From Caldisericota bacterium (lineage in GTDB: Bacteria; Caldisericota; Caldisericia; Caldisericales; Caldisericaceae): DNA of 55,251 nt. Positions 33,193 to 41,064 of this stretch are shown piece after piece (the stretch's first letter is position 1; every line of letters begins with the position of its first letter). The stretch covers positions 1-55,251 of the forward strand of contig JAUXIC010000003.1 of assembly GCA_030621215.1 (NCBI GenBank), in the 5' to 3' direction. A program made the translations under genes and the position numbers. The notes beneath the pieces are model-generated. The model was not told the origin of the DNA and did not search any database. It saw only the letters and a program-made list of their open reading frames with translations.

Positions 33193-33932
33193 GTAAAAAA
33201 TTTATTGCCGTTTTTATTTTGACTGTACTAGTTTTAAGTACTGTAGTAATTGGTGGAAACACATTGCCAAAAGGTAGCGTTGCCGCAGAGAGTATAAGCG
33301 TAGATGAACATCACCTGATATCCGTAACAGGTACAGGCACCATACAAGTAATCCCCGACATCGCATACGTATCATTTGGCATACAGGCAGAACATGAAAA
33401 TGCAGGCATTGCAATGGAAAAAATGTCCGCCCGAGCAAACGCAATTATCGACGCACTGAAAGAAAGAGAGGTAAAAGAGGAAGATATTAAAACAACAGGT
33501 TTAAGCCTTGTACCTGTTTATCGCTGGGATAAAGAAACGGGAAAATCTATTTTAGATTACTACAGGGCAAGCGAGTTTTTCAGAGTAAAATGCACAGTTA
33601 ATAATGCCGGGGCAATTCTCACCTGTGCAGGGGAAAATGGAGCAAATATAATAAATGGAGTCTCGTTTGACATTTCAAACCGCGAAGAACTAAAACTCGA
33701 AGCAATTAAAAAAGCAATGGACAACGCAAAAGCGCAGGCAGAAATATCATTAAATGGAACAAGGTACATGATTACCGGAATAAAAACTATTTCTATCGGC
33801 TCTATTTACGATCAAATACGAAGTATCGATATGGCGTTCGGAGGAAAAGGCACAGAAAATATAGAAATTCCAATAGAAGGCGGCATGCTTACAATTCAGG
33901 CAACCGTACAAGTCACATACACATTTGATTAA
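33189..33932 (+). CDS. SIMPL (DUF541) domain protein, exported
   Basis: A 247-residue protein with a signal peptide or anchor (about residues 4-24). The SIMPL domain (PF04402) fills residues 42-245: ISVTGTGTIQVIPDIAYVSFGI is the typical first strand, followed by the LKEREVKEEDIKTTGLSLVPVY segment. Homologues (E. coli YggE, Brucella BP26) form ring-like channels in the periplasm or outer face and have been linked to stress tolerance; the role here is unknown. It overlaps DUF4349 by four bases and is followed by a large hairpin terminator. Confidence 0.9.
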   Translation: MSKKFIAVFILTVLVLSTVVIGGNTLPKGSVAAESISVDEHHLISVTGTGTIQVIPDIAYVSFGIQAEHENAGIAMEKMSARANAIIDALKEREVKEEDIKTTGLSLVPVYRWDKETGKSILDYYRASEFFRVKCTVNNAGAILTCAGENGANIINGVSFDISNREELKLEAIKKAMDNAKAQAEISLNGTRYMITGIKTISIGSIYDQIRSIDMAFGGKGTENIEIPIEGGMLTIQATVQVTYTFD

Positions 33933-33943
33933 TCAATACTAAC

Positions 33944-34000
33944 AAGTGGCGGGCATCTTGTAAATATTTGCCAGATTAAAGATACCCGTCACTTAATTTT
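33944..34000 (+). terminator. Terminator after the SIMPL gene
   Basis: A 16-bp stem (AAGTGGCGGGCATCTT with AAGATACCCGTCACTT, one mismatch and one G-U) closes a 19-base loop and is followed by AATTTTAT. The stem is strong; the T run is moderate. Confidence 0.7.
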
Positions 34001-34125
34001 ATATAAAGAGTTTAATGCTTTAAAGAAACCAAAACATGCAACCTAAGGCAAAGACAGTGCAATCTCTTCAAAGTTAATAAAATTTTTTTCTTAAGCAATT
34101 GATTGAATAAATTACATACATTGAT

Positions 34126-34153
34126 TTGACAAAACTTGAAATATACATATAAT
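34126..34153 (+). promoter_or_regulatory. Promoter of the methyltransferase transcript
   Basis: Perfect TTGACA (34126-34131), 16-base spacer and perfect TATAAT (34148-34153). Transcription should start near 34160, 165 bases before the methyltransferase ATG. Confidence 0.75.
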
Positions 34154-34158
34154 CCTGT

Positions 34159-34262
34159 CGGAGTTGCGCCCTGGCTCTATCCTATATCTCTATCTAAACA
34201 CTTTTGCATCTCTCCAAAATTCGAGAGATTGAAAGACGAGAAGGGAAGGGCTGGGGCTCTTT
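34159..34262 (+). ncRNA. Candidate structured leader or small RNA, about 100 nt
   Basis: Directly downstream of a strong promoter. The ends pair: GAGTT (34161-34165) with GGCTC (34255-34259), and GCCCT (34168-34172) with AGGGC (34247-34251), with a small internal loop. An apical hairpin ATCTCTC (34208-34214) / GAGAGAT (34223-34229) lies inside. The left half is pyrimidine-rich, the right half purine-rich. It lacks the GGAAGGAAGCA loop of SRP RNA, and I cannot match it to 6S RNA, tmRNA or a known SAM riboswitch. Possibly a regulatory leader of the downstream gene. Confidence 0.35.
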
Positions 34263-34324
34263 GATTTATCACAAAATAACAATACAATAGAACAGCCAGT
34301 AAATTTTCGTATGAAAGGATAAAT

Positions 34325-35176
34325 ATGCATAAAAATAGTATCAGCGTAAGCCTTCTTGTTTTTATGAACAGATTTTTTAATCGCCCTGTTCATCCATTTA
34401 ATCTGGAAGACGCATCAATAAAAACATTTGCAGAGTGGGAATTTGAACAATCCAAACGCATCAATTCTTACTACCTTCCTGAAGTAGATCTTTTAAGAGA
34501 AATACAGAACAAAACTATACTGGATATCGGGGCAGGCAGTGGAGGAAAAAGCACATTTTATGCATTAAATGGAGCCAAAAAAGTAATAGGAATAGACACA
34601 GAAAAAGAATTCATAAAGCAGGCGAAAGCATTTGCGTTGTCAAAAAACACAAAGAACATTGAATTTCATGTAGCAAATGCAGAGAATATACCTTTAAAAG
34701 AAAGTTCAATTGATATCTGTGTAATGAACGACGTATTTGAACACTTGAAAAATCCTGAAAAAGTATTAAAAGAAGTTTACAAAGTATTAAAAAAGAAAGG
34801 TAAAATTTTTATCAATTCACCACCATACTATCACCCATACGGTGCGCATCTTTCGGATCTTATTGGTATCCCGTATGTGCATCTCCTGTTCCCCGAACCT
34901 GTTCTTATAAATGCATACAAAAAACTTGCAGAAAATACAAAATCCTATGAAAAAAGAGTAAATTTAAGATTCGGCACTGTAAACGAAAAAGAAAAAATCA
35001 CGTATATAAACAGAATGACAGTAAAACGATTCGAATACATTGCAAAATACGAAAACCCGTTTAAACCAATTCATTACAAGCTTATACCACTTAAAGCAAA
35101 GGGCAGATTTTTATTAAAAACACCTTTAAGAGAGTTTTTTACAAAAATGGTTGTCTTTACAGGAGAAAAAAGCTAG
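34325..35176 (+). CDS. SAM-dependent methyltransferase, class I (Methyltransf_11)
   Basis: A 283-residue protein. TILDIGAGSGGKSTFYAL (near residue 65) is the SAM-binding motif I, GIDTEKEFI holds the ribose-contacting acid, FHVANAENIPL and ICVMNDVFEHLKNPEKVLKEVYKVLK are motifs II to III of the UbiE/Methyltransf_11 family. The 110 residues after the SAM domain are basic and of unknown purpose. It stands alone in its transcript, so the substrate cannot be deduced from neighbours. The 5' leader of 165 bases is unusually long for this window. Confidence 0.82.
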   Translation: MHKNSISVSLLVFMNRFFNRPVHPFNLEDASIKTFAEWEFEQSKRINSYYLPEVDLLREIQNKTILDIGAGSGGKSTFYALNGAKKVIGIDTEKEFIKQAKAFALSKNTKNIEFHVANAENIPLKESSIDICVMNDVFEHLKNPEKVLKEVYKVLKKKGKIFINSPPYYHPYGAHLSDLIGIPYVHLLFPEPVLINAYKKLAENTKSYEKRVNLRFGTVNEKEKITYINRMTVKRFEYIAKYENPFKPIHYKLIPLKAKGRFLLKTPLREFFTKMVVFTGEKS

Positions 35177-35393
35177 AGTTTCTCACCCCCATATTTCTCC
35201 CCACACATACTAGGCATTGCCTTAATACACATATGCGTACACTAAGGAATATTACCTGTAATAGCTTTTTCTTGCATGGCAATCAACGTTTAACAGCAAC
35301 AAAGTGCCAACCCTCTATCATTGAATAGAATTACATCGTTACTAAAGTACTCTGCTCTTTTTGCTTCTCGTTTCATAACAACTTCATAAAATA
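35177..35393. other. Spacer between converging methyltransferase and pepT genes
   Basis: No gene that I can support. The only open stretch is a 28-codon minus-strand frame (35290-35376) without a good ribosome binding site. No clear terminator hairpin is visible for either gene. Confidence 0.4.
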
Positions 35394-36623
35394 TTACTGC
35401 TCCATTTTGCCAAACTCTTTAACAATGTTTACTATAACTTCAACCGCTTTCCCCATAGCAAAGATTGGTATATATTCATACACGCCGTGAAAATTATGCC
35501 CGCCTGAAAATAAATTCGGCGTTGGTAATCCCATAAATGAAAACTGAGCCCCGTCAGTTCCACCTCGTATCGGTTTTGCAATGGGGTTAATTCCAGCGTC
35601 TTTAATTGCTTTTCGTGCAACATCAATTAGTTGAGGATTTTTAGCAATGATATCCTTCATGTTGTAATACGTATCTTTAAGTTTTAGCTCAGCCGTCCCC
35701 CTGCCATATTTTTTATTAACAAAATACACACACTCTCTTGCAAATTTCTTTCTTTTTTCAAACTTATCTCTATCATGGTCTCTTATAATGCATCTCTGCA
35801 CTACCTCCTCTACCCCTCCGCTCATTTCATATATATGATAAAAACCTTCATACTTCTCTGTAAACTCCGGAACTTCACCTTTTGGAAAAAGTTCAAGCAA
35901 TTCAGTTGCAATACGAACTGCGTTCTTCATTATACCCTTGGCACTGCCCGGATGAATACTTTTTCCATGAATAATAAAAGTGGCTGATGCAGCATTAAAA
36001 TTTTCGTATTCAAGACTGCCAATCTCATCTCCATCCATTGTATACGCATAGTCAGCTCCGAATTTCTCTATGTTAAATTTTTTTGGCCCCTTTCCTATCT
36101 CTTCATCTGGAGTAAATGCAAACTTTACCGTACCATGTTTTATCTCCGGGTGTTCTATTAAATACTGGACAGCAGTCACTATCTCAGCAATACCTGCCTT
36201 ATCATCAGCACCGAGAAGAGTCGTCCCATCGGTAACAATAATGTCTTTTCCATAATAATTTTTTATCGCAGGGAATTCCTGACCCTTCAAAACAATGCCC
36301 AACTTTTTATTCAATACGATATCGCCACCTTTATAATTTTTCACTATACGTGGCTTTACGTTTTTGCCGGATACCTCTGGAGATGTATCAAGATGGGCAA
36401 TAAAACCGACAACAGGGACTTTCTTTCTAATTTTTGAAGGAACGCTCCCCATAACATATCCATTTTTATCCATCTCTACATCAACGCCCATGCCCTTCAT
36501 TTCTTCCATTAATTTTCTCCCCAGTTCAAGCTGTTTTGCCGTACTTGGGGTAGTAGAAGAATTCTCGCTGGATTGCGTATCAAAAGAAACATAATCAAGA
36601 AATCTTTTTGTAATATCTTGCAT
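35394..36623 (-). CDS. pepT: Peptidase T (tripeptide aminopeptidase)
   Basis: A 409-residue M20-family zinc aminopeptidase that removes the N-terminal residue from tripeptides in the cytoplasm. Metal ligands and catalytic acids are in AHLDTSPEVSG (near residue 78), LLGADDKAGIA (near 140), FTPDEEIGKGP (near 175) and GHNFHGVYE near the C-terminus; RGGTDGAQFSFMGLPTPNL is also diagnostic of PepT. The ATG at 36623 with AGAGGAGG seven bases upstream is the start, not the ATG at 36638. It fits a peptide-using lifestyle. Confidence 0.95.
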   Translation of the reverse strand: MQDITKRFLDYVSFDTQSSENSSTTPSTAKQLELGRKLMEEMKGMGVDVEMDKNGYVMGSVPSKIRKKVPVVGFIAHLDTSPEVSGKNVKPRIVKNYKGGDIVLNKKLGIVLKGQEFPAIKNYYGKDIIVTDGTTLLGADDKAGIAEIVTAVQYLIEHPEIKHGTVKFAFTPDEEIGKGPKKFNIEKFGADYAYTMDGDEIGSLEYENFNAASATFIIHGKSIHPGSAKGIMKNAVRIATELLELFPKGEVPEFTEKYEGFYHIYEMSGGVEEVVQRCIIRDHDRDKFEKRKKFARECVYFVNKKYGRGTAELKLKDTYYNMKDIIAKNPQLIDVARKAIKDAGINPIAKPIRGGTDGAQFSFMGLPTPNLFSGGHNFHGVYEYIPIFAMGKAVEVIVNIVKEFGKMEQ

Positions 36624-36679
36624 ATTGCCTCCTCTCATATTTTGTTACATTGTAGTATTTTCCTAATATAATAAAAACC

Positions 36680-36707
36680 TTGAATAAATAATAAAAATAA
36701 ATAAAAT
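36680..36707 (+). promoter_or_regulatory. Promoter giving a leaderless transporter message
   Basis: TTGAAT (36680-36685), 16-base spacer and TAAAAT (36702-36707). Transcription should start at about 36714, the first base of the ATG, and no Shine-Dalgarno is present. Confidence 0.45.
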
Positions 36708-36713
36708 AACAAC

Positions 36714-37667
36714 ATGAAATTACAAAACAATCAGGTAATCAATTTTATTGAAAATAATGTTCCGCTATTTTTAATTATAAGCATACCACTTGGATTGCTT
36801 TTCCCTTACTTTGCATTTCTCAGAAATTATATAACTTACCTTCTTATGATTGTTTTATTTATCACATTCTTAAAGATGGATATTCTAGAAATTGTACACC
36901 ATATCAAAAGACCTATGCTGCTCCTCTATATTGAGGGTATGAGCCTGATTGCCGCTCCAATCATCGTTTATTTCATTCTTACATTGCTCAAATTCGATTA
37001 CATCGTAGTAGCAGCTCTTGTACTGCTGGCGGCAGCGCCTGCAGGAGTAGCATCATCCGCAATGACTGCTTTAACTTCCGGAGAAACATCTTTGAATGTT
37101 ATTATAATCTTTGTAAGCCACTTTATAGCCCCGTTTACCATTCCATTCCTTTTCTTTATCCTTTTTAGAAAATATATAAGACTTGACTATTTTAATGTAC
37201 TCATCACTATGGCTAAGCTCATTTTAATCCCACTGGTAGCCTCCTTCCTCTCAAAACAATTTTTCAAAGAAAAAATAAACCTCGTAAAAGAAAGAAGCAG
37301 CCTGTTAACCATAATTCCAATATTTCTTATTTCACTAACGATAATATCCATAAATGCACCGTTTATAAAATCCAATCCACTTCAGGTAGCAAAATATTTA
37401 TTAATCGTGTATCCTGAGTATTTTTTCTTTATGATTTTTGGGTTCGTCATAGTCTTCTGGTTAAACCTGAAAGAAAAAATTGCCGTATCTAATTCAAAAA
37501 CATTTACAAATGTATCCATTGTAATGGTTCTTGCATTCGAATTTTTTGACCCAAAAGTCGCTTTAATCATTGCGATTGCACAACTACCATGGTCCACAAT
37601 GCTTGTCCCTGTCAATATAATGTTAAAGCTCATCAGAAAGAAAGTCCCTGAAAATCAGTATTCGTAA
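36714..37667 (+). CDS. BASS-family (bile acid:sodium symporter-like) transporter
   Basis: A 317-residue very hydrophobic protein with about nine or ten membrane helices. LLAAAPAGVASSAMTALTSGETSLNVII (around residues 104-130) matches the helix-breaking cross-over region of the BASS superfamily, whose members carry bile acids, organic anions, pantoate or arsenite, often with sodium. The second cross-over motif is probably near SIVMVLAFEFFDPKVALI. The substrate is not evident. The gene is monocistronic and converges on the minus-strand PLP enzyme with only ten bases between stop codons. Confidence 0.75.
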   Translation: MKLQNNQVINFIENNVPLFLIISIPLGLLFPYFAFLRNYITYLLMIVLFITFLKMDILEIVHHIKRPMLLLYIEGMSLIAAPIIVYFILTLLKFDYIVVAALVLLAAAPAGVASSAMTALTSGETSLNVIIIFVSHFIAPFTIPFLFFILFRKYIRLDYFNVLITMAKLILIPLVASFLSKQFFKEKINLVKERSSLLTIIPIFLISLTIISINAPFIKSNPLQVAKYLLIVYPEYFFFMIFGFVIVFWLNLKEKIAVSNSKTFTNVSIVMVLAFEFFDPKVALIIAIAQLPWSTMLVPVNIMLKLIRKKVPENQYS

Positions 37668-37677
37668 TTCCCTGCTC

Positions 37678-38913
37678 TTACACCTTTTTCTCAAGTCCTA
37701 TTAACTTCTCAGCAGCAAAAAGTGAAGCAAGTTTTGAGTGCTCATAATAAATGCCCCCTTGCAAATAAACTACATACGGTTCCTTCATTGGCGCATCAGC
37801 TGATAATTCAATTGAAGAACCTTGTATAAATGTACCTGCTGCCATTAAAATATCATTTTCATAACCTGCAAGCGGCGATGGCAGAATCTCAGCATCCCAA
37901 TCTATCGGCGATACGGTCTGAACAGCTTGCGCAAATGTAACAAGCTTCTCGGGAGATCCTAAGAGAATTGCCTGAACAATATCACCCCGCTCCTCATTAA
38001 AAAGGGGCTTTACATCATATCCCAACTCGCTAAAAAACTTTGCGGCAAAAATTGCCCCTTTTAACGCATTAGACACAACAAGCGGAGCAAAAAAAACACC
38101 CTGAAGAAAGAGACGGGTGAGAGAAAGCATTGGCCCAATCTCCCTTCCCGTTCCAGGAGCGGTAAGCATTGCTTCAATCTTTTTTATGTATTTCTCTTTC
38201 CCTCCGATGTAACCGCCCGTCGGGGTAATTGCCCCGCCCATATTCTTAATAAGGGATCCTGCCACAATATCGGCACCTGCTTCCGTTGGTTCCTTTTCGC
38301 CAACAAATTCCCCGTAGCAATTGTCTACCATGATACAAATATTCGGGTTAATTGCTTTTGCCTTTTCTATCATCTTTTCAATTTCCCCGATTGTGAGAGA
38401 TTTTTTGTACGAGTATCCACCTGAGCGCTGAATAACTCCTACGGCTGCTCTTTTTATTTTTTCTTCCTCAATATTTTTAGCCATATCTGTTTTATCAAAC
38501 TCTATCCCATACTCTTTCAGGGAACCCGTCACTTTTCTCAATCCCACTATGGCTTCACCTGTTTCATAAGGATCTCCACTCAAGTAAAGAAGTGTATCAG
38601 AAGGACGAAGCAAACCAAAAAACGAAATGGAAATTGCATGCGTGCCAGAAATAATTTGAGGCCTGACAAGTGCCGCTTCGACATTAAAAATTCGCTTATA
38701 TACTTCTTCTACCTTATCTCGTCCAGGGTCAGAAAGTCCATATCCTGTTGTATCCCTGAAATGAAAAGCAGAAATATGAGATTCCCTGAACGCATCTAAT
38801 ACTTTATAAAAATTACTGGTCTTTATATTGTCTACCCTTTTGAATTCCCCTGAAAGCTCGCCTTCGCATCGCTCAGCAAGAGTTATAAGTTCTTTCCTAA
38901 TTTGAATGCCCAT
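37678..38913 (-). CDS. PLP enzyme of the aluminium-resistance / methionine gamma-lyase-like family
   Basis: A 411-residue PLP-dependent enzyme of PF06838. The active-site lysine is in GSLIKNMGGAITPTGGYIGGK (around 230-250), preceded by IMVDNCYGEFVGEKEP with the PLP-pyridine Asp; ALVRPQIISGTHA is the N-terminal phosphate-binding part. Family members are annotated as aluminium resistance proteins or C-S lyases, and no activity is established. In Firmicutes this gene likewise follows miaA. It overlaps miaA by 17 bases. Confidence 0.88.
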   Translation of the reverse strand: MGIQIRKELITLAERCEGELSGEFKRVDNIKTSNFYKVLDAFRESHISAFHFRDTTGYGLSDPGRDKVEEVYKRIFNVEAALVRPQIISGTHAISISFFGLLRPSDTLLYLSGDPYETGEAIVGLRKVTGSLKEYGIEFDKTDMAKNIEEEKIKRAAVGVIQRSGGYSYKKSLTIGEIEKMIEKAKAINPNICIMVDNCYGEFVGEKEPTEAGADIVAGSLIKNMGGAITPTGGYIGGKEKYIKKIEAMLTAPGTGREIGPMLSLTRLFLQGVFFAPLVVSNALKGAIFAAKFFSELGYDVKPLFNEERGDIVQAILLGSPEKLVTFAQAVQTVSPIDWDAEILPSPLAGYENDILMAAGTFIQGSSIELSADAPMKEPYVVYLQGGIYYEHSKLASLFAAEKLIGLEKKV

Positions 38914-39808
38914 ATAAAAACTCCTCTACAAGTTTTTCCGCCTGCTCTTTCGCATCACTAAAATCTGTTATGTCAATCCAGTGAACATTATCCTCTTTTT
39001 TAAACCAGGTAATCTGTCTTTTAGCAAAATGCCTTGTCCTCTTTTTAATTTCTTCTTTAGTTTCTTTTAGAGAAATAGTTCCGTCAAGGTATTGTAAAAT
39101 TTCCTTATATCCAATTGCCTGCAAAGCTGTCTTTGACCAATTGGAATAAATATCTCTCAACCTTTGCACCTCTTCTACAAAACCACTATTAAACATCTCT
39201 TCTACGCGCTTTTCAATATCCAGATAGAGAAGTCTCTTCTCTTTTATTAAACCTATTTTTAAAAATTCGTAACGAACCTCCTGGTTCTCAAGAGAAGAAA
39301 TTTTACGTCCAGTTTGCCTGAAAAATTCAATTATTCTTATAAGGCGCTTTCTGTCACTAACCTTGTCTGAAGCATCTTTATCAATACTTTCTGCCATTTT
39401 TCTTAAAACAGCAAAAGGTAAAACATCGAGTTCTTTCCGTAATGCCGCATCAGGGGGTGCTGAAAATTCCACAGGAAACCCTTCTGTAATACTTCTTATA
39501 TAAAGACCCGACCCACCAACTATCAATGGCACCCTTTTCCGCCCAAAAATATTGCCAATTACTGCCTCGGCATGTTTTTTAAACTCTGCAATGTTAAACT
39601 CTTCCTGCACAGTTACAATATCAATTAAATAGTGCGGCACTTTGCTTCGGATATCTTTCCCCACTTTATCCGTTCCTATCTCCATTCCTTTATAAAACTG
39701 CATAGAATCTGCAGATATAATCTCAACAGGAAATTTCTCCGCAATACATAAACTGAGTTGTGTCTTATGTGTTGCAGTAGGCCCTAAAATGACAATAATT
39801 TTTTTCAT
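38897..39808 (-). CDS. miaA: tRNA dimethylallyltransferase MiaA
   Basis: A 303-residue enzyme that adds the isopentenyl group to A37 of tRNAs reading UNN codons. SADSMQFYKGMEIGTDK, VGGSGLYIRSITEGF and TRHFAKRQITWFK are diagnostic. The P-loop reads GPTATHKTQ (residues 9-17): the Gly expected before the Lys is His (codon CAT). The rest of the protein looks intact. It overlaps miaB by four bases and the PLP-enzyme gene by 17, so the two steps of A37 modification are co-expressed. Confidence 0.93.
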   Translation of the reverse strand: MKKIIVILGPTATHKTQLSLCIAEKFPVEIISADSMQFYKGMEIGTDKVGKDIRSKVPHYLIDIVTVQEEFNIAEFKKHAEAVIGNIFGRKRVPLIVGGSGLYIRSITEGFPVEFSAPPDAALRKELDVLPFAVLRKMAESIDKDASDKVSDRKRLIRIIEFFRQTGRKISSLENQEVRYEFLKIGLIKEKRLLYLDIEKRVEEMFNSGFVEEVQRLRDIYSNWSKTALQAIGYKEILQYLDGTISLKETKEEIKKRTRHFAKRQITWFKKEDNVHWIDITDFSDAKEQAEKLVEEFLYGHSN

Positions 39809-41064
39809 TTCCCTCGCAGGTGAATAAAATCAGCATCCACAATCTCTGCCTTGATAATGTCGCCGACGCGTGCGGCACACCCCTCTACAATAACCAATTT
39901 ATCCTGCGGTATCCTGCCAAAAGCCTGTGCTCCAACAATTGATTCAATCAAAATCTCCACAGTTTTTCCTATAAAGAAGCGGTTTTTCTTTAAAGAAATA
40001 GCATTCTGCAAAGAAAGAAAATCGTTCAGTCTTTTCTTCTTTTCCTTCTCATCAATCTGCTCTTCCATTACTGCCGCCGGAGTATTTGGCCTCTTTGAAT
40101 AAGCAGCAACAAAACTTCTATCAAATTGCACATACTCAACAAGTGCTTTAGTTTCATTGTAATCTTTTTCGCTTTCCCCTGGGAATCCCACAATAATGTC
40201 AGTAGTAATACTTGCATCAGGAAAAAGCATTCGCACGCTGTCTATAAGTTTGATATATTGTTCTCTCGTATAGCCTCTCTTCATAGATTTCAATATTTTA
40301 TTGCTCCCTGACTGCACAGGCAAATGAAAATGAGAGCACAATTTTTTTAGATTCCTCATTCGTTCCAAAATAGAAAGAGTGAAATTCGCAGGATAAGGAG
40401 TAAGATATCTTAACCTCTTAAGACCCGAGACTTTATCAACATCTTCGAGTATTTTAATAAAACCATTTTTATATCCAAGATCCAGTCCATAGTGATTAAT
40501 GTTCTGCCCCAGCAAAACAACTTCCTGTGTACCGTTTTTAACAAGCGTATTCACCTCTTCTAATATTTCTTCTTTTGTTCTGCTTCGCTCCCTTCCCTTG
40601 GCAGCAGGGACAATGCAATAACTACAAAAATCGTTGCACCCATAAATAATAGGCACATATGCAAACACCTTCCGTGCGGGGGAAATTTTCTTCTCGCCCA
40701 TTACAGAAAGTAGTTTCCTTAATTTTCTAATGCGATCATCAAGAGGTTCGTATCCTTTAAATAGAGTAATAACACTTTTTTCACCAACTCTCTTTATTGC
40801 TTGTTCTTTTATGCTGGCAACACATCCTGTTACAACAGATACCGGGTGGCCTTGTTTTTCAAAAATTTTTCTTATGTGTCCTATTTTGCTGAGAAGCTTT
40901 AAATCCGCCTTTTCCCGAACAGCACAGCTATTCAGTAGAATCAAATCAGCATCTTCGTCTTTTTCTACCTCGCTATACCCAAAAGACAGGAGTGCCTCTC
41001 TGAATTTTTCGGACTCATATTCATTAATCTGGCACCCATATGTAACAATCTTAAAATTTTTCAT
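39805..41064 (-). CDS. miaB: tRNA-2-methylthio-N6-dimethylallyladenosine synthase MiaB
   Basis: A 419-residue radical-SAM methylthiotransferase that completes ms2i6A37 after MiaA. The N-terminal cluster ligands are in TYGCQINEYESE, LNSCAVRE and VTGCVAS; the radical-SAM CxxxCxxC is YGCNDFCSYCIVP (near residue 150). LPVQSGSNKILKSMKRGYT and IIVGFPGES are family motifs, and a C-terminal TRAM domain ends the protein. I chose the ATG at 41064, because the upstream candidate at 41088 is TTG within the preceding gene. The gene overlaps cca by 14 bases. Confidence 0.93.
   Translation of the reverse strand: MKNFKIVTYGCQINEYESEKFREALLSFGYSEVEKDEDADLILLNSCAVREKADLKLLSKIGHIRKIFEKQGHPVSVVTGCVASIKEQAIKRVGEKSVITLFKGYEPLDDRIRKLRKLLSVMGEKKISPARKVFAYVPIIYGCNDFCSYCIVPAAKGRERSRTKEEILEEVNTLVKNGTQEVVLLGQNINHYGLDLGYKNGFIKILEDVDKVSGLKRLRYLTPYPANFTLSILERMRNLKKLCSHFHLPVQSGSNKILKSMKRGYTREQYIKLIDSVRMLFPDASITTDIIVGFPGESEKDYNETKALVEYVQFDRSFVAAYSKRPNTPAAVMEEQIDEKEKKKRLNDFLSLQNAISLKKNRFFIGKTVEILIESIVGAQAFGRIPQDKLVIVEGCAARVGDIIKAEIVDADFIHLRGK

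Noticed and set aside
34159-34262. SRP RNA or 6S RNA for the structured region
   Set aside because: It lacks the GGAAGGAAGCA apical loop of SRP RNA and is too short for 6S RNA with a central bubble; kept only as an unnamed candidate.
35290-35376. 28-codon minus-strand frame in the spacer before pepT
   Set aside because: No good Shine-Dalgarno, no promoter and no recognisable sequence; ends in three cysteines but nothing else supports it.
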